Origin: Nodosilinea sp. FACHB-131
GTDB taxonomy: Bacteria > Cyanobacteriota > Cyanobacteriia > Phormidesmidales > Phormidesmidaceae
DNA length: 64,000 nucleotides
Assembly (NCBI RefSeq): GCF_014695395.1
Contig: NZ_JACJOF010000004.1
Location: forward strand, 62,001-126,000
Direction of reading: 5' to 3'
The notes beneath the pieces were generated by a model. It saw only the letters and a program-made list of their open reading frames with translations, was not told the origin of the DNA and made no database searches. Both the position numbers and the translations under genes were made by a program. Positions 59,215 through 64,000 of this stretch are shown here, piece after piece; positions within the stretch are counted from its first letter, which is position 1, and each line of letters opens with the position of its first letter.

Positions 59215-59714
59215 ACCAGCAGGCTGAAATCTACCCGCTCATAGATATCCATCATCGGCAGGCGAGCATCGGTAATCGCCAGCTCTACCACTGAGTCGAG
59301 CCCGCTCTGAGTCGTCATGCCCCACAAGTTCTCCTCTGCCCGGTAAAACTGCTCCACTCGGGCCTCGGTCTGGTGCACAAATAGATAGGTTTGCAGGTAA
59401 GGGATCGCTCGGCAGCGGCGAAACATGCCGCTGCTATCGGGCAACGTGGAGGCTTCTGGGTTATAGCTCGGGGTCGGACCCGATAGGATTTCAAAGATGA
59501 CGCAGGGGTTGAGCAATTTATCGTCCTGGCCATCGTGGAGCAGAGGTTCGCCAGCCACCACCAGCAGATCCGGGTAAACCCCCTTGCCTTGCTCCGGCAA
59601 CCACACCTGCACCCCGCGGGGCAGCACCTCATAGAGGCTGCGGCCACAGGTAACATCCATCAGGCGCATAAGGTTGCGTAAAATGCGCCCCTGATTTACC
59701 GAACTGTCACTCAT
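59211..59714 (-). CDS. Uma2 family (DUF820) restriction-endonuclease-like protein
   Basis: A PD-(D/E)xK-fold protein of the large cyanobacterial Uma2 family, 167 aa. Key acidic positions are in YPDLLVVAGEPLL and CVIFEILSG; the remainder RCRAIPYLQTYLFVHQTEARVEQFY is typical. The frame extends to 59774, but the ATG at 59714 is the proper start. It overlaps the tldD stop by 8 bp and so follows tldD in an operon, and converges with pdxH sharing stop-codon bases. Cellular role unknown. Confidence 0.85.
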   Translation of the reverse strand: MSDSSVNQGRILRNLMRLMDVTCGRSLYEVLPRGVQVWLPEQGKGVYPDLLVVAGEPLLHDGQDDKLLNPCVIFEILSGPTPSYNPEASTLPDSSGMFRRCRAIPYLQTYLFVHQTEARVEQFYRAEENLWGMTTQSGLDSVVELAITDARLPMMDIYERVDFSLLV

Positions 59715-61122
59715 ACTCGGCTTCGGCCTCGCCCCCAACCACCACATTGCGAATGCGTAGGCTAGGGCCTCCACAGCCTACTGGCAGCCCATTCTGCCCG
59801 CCCTTGCCGCAGCCTCCCGACTCATCCCAATAGAAGTCATCGCCGATCGCTTCAATATCGGCCAGGGTGCGAAACACATTGCCCGATAGGGTAACATCGC
59901 GCACGGGCTCCGCCAGCTTACCGTTGCGAATCATCCAGGCTTCCCCGGCAGTAAAGGTAAACATTTCGCCATTGGTCATGCCCTCTAGCCAGTTGCGGGC
60001 ATAGACGCCTTCTTTGATATCGGCAAACAGGTCATCAACCGGGGTGGTGCCGCGCTCAATCCAGGTGTTGGTCATGCGCACCAGGGGCGAGTAGTGATAG
60101 TTGAGGCAGCGGGCATTGCCCGTGGGCTGCTCGCCCAGCTTGCCCGCCGTTTCACGGGAGTGCAGCCGCCCCACCAAAACACCATTCTCAATGAGCTGAG
60201 TGGTGGTGGCGGGGGTGCCCTCGTCATCATAGAAGTAGCTGCCCCGGTGGCCTTGGGGAGCGGCGCCATCAAAAATTTGTAGACTGTCGGGACCAAACCG
60301 TCGACCCAAACTCATCGACTCCAGCAGGTCAGGATTTTCGTAGGCCATGTCGGCCTCCGATAGGTGACCAAAGGCCTCATGGACAAACAGTCCAGTCAAG
60401 ATTGGGTCGATTACGACATCATAAGCGGCCCCTCGCACAGAAGGCAGATCTAGAGCTGCAACCGCCCGTTGGGCCGCTCCCATGACCTGATCATCCAGAT
60501 TCTCTAAATCTTCGTAAGCCTTGCGCGAGCCAGTGGTTTCGCGCCCGGTCTGTACGGTGTCGCCGTCGCGGGCAGTTGCGGCAAAGCGCATTTCCATGTC
60601 GGACCAGGCTTGATCGATCAAAGTGCCTTCAGAGGTGGCCAGGAGCACCCGTTGGGCCACATCGTTGTAGCGTACCGACGTGGTGGCAATTCGGTGGTCT
60701 ATACCTTGGAGTAGGTCAGCATAGTGGTTGCACAGAGCCTTTTTGCGGGCCAGGGAGATTTGGCGTGGGTTGGTGCCGGTAAGGGGCAATTGGCGAGTGA
60801 TTTGTATGGGGTCTACGGGTGCCAGTAAGGTTTCGTCATGGCCGACTAGGCGGGCGGCAGCGACGGCGGCTTCTACGCAAGGGGCCAAGCTCTCCAGGTC
60901 ATTAAAGCTAGCAAAGCCCCAGCCACCTCGGTAGCAAGCTCTAACATGTCCTCCGATCGCGATCGCCTCACTGAGGGTTTCTGCCTGCCCACCCCGCAAA
61001 AAAATGTCGGTACCCTCCGACTGTTCCAGACGAATGGCTAGGTAGTCTACGCGGGGCCCCCAGCGATCGCACAACTCCTGCACCCAAGTCTTTGCCTGGT
61101 CAATCGCTTCCACCATATCCAT
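59707..61122 (-). CDS. tldD: TldD metalloprotease
   Basis: Catalytic subunit of the TldD/TldE protease, which degrades unfolded peptides and matures some modified peptides. 471 aa with the zinc motif HEAFGHLSEAD (HExxxH), GRRFGPDSLQIFDG, and the C-terminal GNVFRTLADIEAIGDDF with GGCGKGGQNGLPVGCGGP. Start: the frame opens at 61182, ATGs at 61122 and 61116 are best. The partner gene tldE is not in the window. The gene heads an operon with Uma2. Confidence 0.94.
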   Translation of the reverse strand: MDMVEAIDQAKTWVQELCDRWGPRVDYLAIRLEQSEGTDIFLRGGQAETLSEAIAIGGHVRACYRGGWGFASFNDLESLAPCVEAAVAAARLVGHDETLLAPVDPIQITRQLPLTGTNPRQISLARKKALCNHYADLLQGIDHRIATTSVRYNDVAQRVLLATSEGTLIDQAWSDMEMRFAATARDGDTVQTGRETTGSRKAYEDLENLDDQVMGAAQRAVAALDLPSVRGAAYDVVIDPILTGLFVHEAFGHLSEADMAYENPDLLESMSLGRRFGPDSLQIFDGAAPQGHRGSYFYDDEGTPATTTQLIENGVLVGRLHSRETAGKLGEQPTGNARCLNYHYSPLVRMTNTWIERGTTPVDDLFADIKEGVYARNWLEGMTNGEMFTFTAGEAWMIRNGKLAEPVRDVTLSGNVFRTLADIEAIGDDFYWDESGGCGKGGQNGLPVGCGGPSLRIRNVVVGGEAEAEYE

Positions 61123-61199
61123 GCCCCCAAGCCTTTCCCCAAATGTATCATTCAGAAGACCTTGCCCCCAGGCTAAAATCACAGGCTAGAATCACAGAT

Positions 61200-62548
<1,349 letters not shown>

Positions 62549-62653
62549 TTAGCAAAACGTGCCCATTGTTTTTATCACGAAATGGGGCCAGGCGGGAGTA
62601 GACAATTGGGCATCGGATAGCCTAGCTGCAGCTCTTAACCATGTGGTATTTGC

Positions 62654-63232
62654 TTAGTTGAGACCGACTCTGGGGTTATCACATTCAGTGTTGTTAGCAG
62701 TTTTGAGACTACCCAACAAGTTAGCCACAATTACGCACTGCTGAATCGTGCCTGGTCCACCGCTAATATTAATGACAAAGGGTAGACTATTTCTATCAGT
62801 AGGTAATCCCTGGTGGTTAAAGGCAATACTGTTGACCGTACTGTCTTTAGTGCCGTTTGGCAGCACCCTATATGCCGTCAGCGTAATTTGCCCTGTTTTG
62901 TTGGCTTCTCCCCCAAGTACCTGTTCCCTGCCGTTAAATACTGCGGTACCGGTACTGAAGTCTAACGAGCCAATTCTAAGGGTGGGATTAGGCGCAGTAG
63001 TCACAACCTGTATCTGTCTGGCTTGCCGCAACTGTATAGCGTCTTGCTGAGCAGTTTTAACCGCCTGAATAACATCGCTGCGTACAGCGATCGCCCTTTG
63101 GCGGTTTGAAAAGGCAAACCAGCTCGGTGCCGCGATACCAGCTAGCACCCCAGCAATAACAATAACCACCAGCAACTCAATCAGGGTAAACCCCACTTCA
63201 GACTGTTTGGCTAGTGTGCGCAGGCGTTTCAT
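62654..63232 (-). CDS. GspH/FimT-type pseudopilin
   Basis: A minor pilin or type II/IV pseudopilin (192 aa). The prepilin peptidase site is EVGFTLIELLVVIVIAG, with the usual Glu at +5 and a hydrophobic alpha helix. A C-terminal beta domain has a Cys pair (QQCVIVANL, TECDNPR). The ATG at 63232 is preferred over the first at 63259. It follows the partial pseudopilin gene on the same strand (58 bp), so both belong to one pilus or secretion operon. Assembly partners are outside the window. Confidence 0.9.
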   Translation of the reverse strand: MKRLRTLAKQSEVGFTLIELLVVIVIAGVLAGIAAPSWFAFSNRQRAIAVRSDVIQAVKTAQQDAIQLRQARQIQVVTTAPNPTLRIGSLDFSTGTAVFNGREQVLGGEANKTGQITLTAYRVLPNGTKDSTVNSIAFNHQGLPTDRNSLPFVINISGGPGTIQQCVIVANLLGSLKTANNTECDNPRVGLN

Positions 63233-63290
63233 AGCAGCTACCAAAGTACAACAACTCAACTCAAACTAACCTTGAACTGCACCTTACCAA

Positions 63291-63998
63291 CTACAACCCA
63301 GGTTGCTTATCGATAACACCCCGAATTAGCACTTCAGACTTTAATGTGGGCAAGCGCCCGGCCTGCGAAAATGACCCAAGAGCCGAACTTTCGGTGGCGG
63401 TATTGCCTCGCAAAAATACAATCAGTGTTTGGTTACTGCCAACAGTTAGGCTACTGTCGTTATTGTCAACCCGTGTAGTACCTTCCAGTACACAAGCATA
63501 GAAATTATTGGCATTGGCCGGAGTCTGTAAATAGCCTGTTGGGCAAAGGCCAGTGGTCGCTTCGTTTGGATTAGTATTATCTACAAAGTCGGTCAGCACT
63601 GACAGGTTACGAGGGGTAGCTCCTGTTCCTTTGGTCCAATTTGCAAAGGTATTGGTGCTACCTGTCGGTTCTGCATAGCCCGGCGTGATAGTTAGGTTGG
63701 CCAACCCAGTTGCCGTGTATTTGGGCAGCTCGTAGCGCACAATTCTAGACTTGCCACCCCAAATGTCGTTGCCAGTATTTTGCTGTTGGGCATAGATCAC
63801 AAGGGTATAGTAGCCCTGACGAAGTCGCAGAGTATTGCACTCGTTAAGTTTGGTTCCTGAAAAAGCTGAGGAACATGTGCTGTTAAAAAAGGTTCGAACG
63901 CCAGCATTAGTTGGATCTAGCGGGTCTAACCGCCAAAAGGCCAGCACTGGCACTTCGCCAGTGCGTGGAAAGTCATTAAGCTGGCCAAGTACCGCAGC
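63291..63998 (-). CDS. pseudopilin-like protein (PilW/HpsC-like), 5' end outside window
   Basis: The frame is open through the right edge, so the N-terminal prepilin segment is missing. Visible text is beta-rich: LRLRQGYYTLVIYAQQQN, DIWGGKSRIVRYELPKY, CPTGYLQTPANANNFYACVLEGTTR. This pattern resembles the larger minor pseudopilins encoded before FimT-like genes, such as HpsC of the hormogonium polysaccharide locus; that name is inference. Followed by the GspH/FimT-type gene. Confidence 0.65.
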   Translation of the reverse strand, partial: AAVLGQLNDFPRTGEVPVLAFWRLDPLDPTNAGVRTFFNSTCSSAFSGTKLNECNTLRLRQGYYTLVIYAQQQNTGNDIWGGKSRIVRYELPKYTATGLANLTITPGYAEPTGSTNTFANWTKGTGATPRNLSVLTDFVDNTNPNEATTGLCPTGYLQTPANANNFYACVLEGTTRVDNNDSSLTVGSNQTLIVFLRGNTATESSALGSFSQAGRLPTLKSEVLIRGVIDKQPGL

Positions 63999-64000
63999 AG

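Overview
The window is a bacterial chromosome segment from a cyanobacterium, probably a non-heterocystous filamentous or Leptolyngbya/Nodosilinea-like lineage (the lineage is inference). The evidence is petH with a CpcD-like phycobilisome linker domain, phosphoribulokinase, cyanobacterial families such as DUF3611, DUF2721 and DUF4336, an FHA-fused class A penicillin-binding protein, and many HIP1 octamers (GCGATCGC). Coding density is high. I found no rRNA, tRNA, CRISPR array, transposase or phage gene.

Layout. 0-13.4 kb: glucan/sugar genes (partial GH31 glucosidase, MalK-type ATPase, GH63-like glucosidase), a GyrA/ParC-family topoisomerase subunit, a CheY-like regulator, a frame-broken small gene, a TVP38/DedA-like protein and exonuclease VII (xseA-xseB). 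13.5-25.8 kb: a PAS-GGDEF diguanylate cyclase, CPBP protease, CDC48/VCP-like double AAA+ ATPase, MATE exporter, a UPF0175/DUF3368 toxin-antitoxin-like pair, two ABC ATPases and homoserine dehydrogenase. 25.9-34.3 kb: petH and prk, transcribed divergently across a 731-bp intergenic region, then small conserved proteins, msrB and a phosphoribosyltransferase. 34.6-44 kb: mfd, an FG-GAP/VCBS protein, a type IB topoisomerase and glgX.

44.4-50.8 kb is the accessory part. It holds a frameshifted conserved gene, a metallophosphoesterase-NACHT-LRR (STAND-like) gene cut by one in-frame amber codon just after its Walker A motif, a divergent multi-TM protein, and a 12-copy tandem array of a 21-bp repeat. 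No HIP1 octamer was seen from about 44.83 to 50.36 kb. 50.8-64 kb returns to core functions: FHA-PBP, a SpoIIM/membrane/RDD cluster, Zn-peptidase, TIGR01777 epimerase, pdxH, Uma2 nuclease, tldD, DUF3611, fabG, and the start of a pseudopilin operon that runs off the right edge.

The most notable signals are the amber-split MPE-NACHT-LRR gene with its recently homogenised LRR array, the 21-bp tandem array, and a dispersed C-rich repeat (core CATCCACCCCCT at four loci) that has entered the mfd coding frame and sits at gene borders. Three broken reading frames in one window could be real decay or assembly errors; raw reads would decide.
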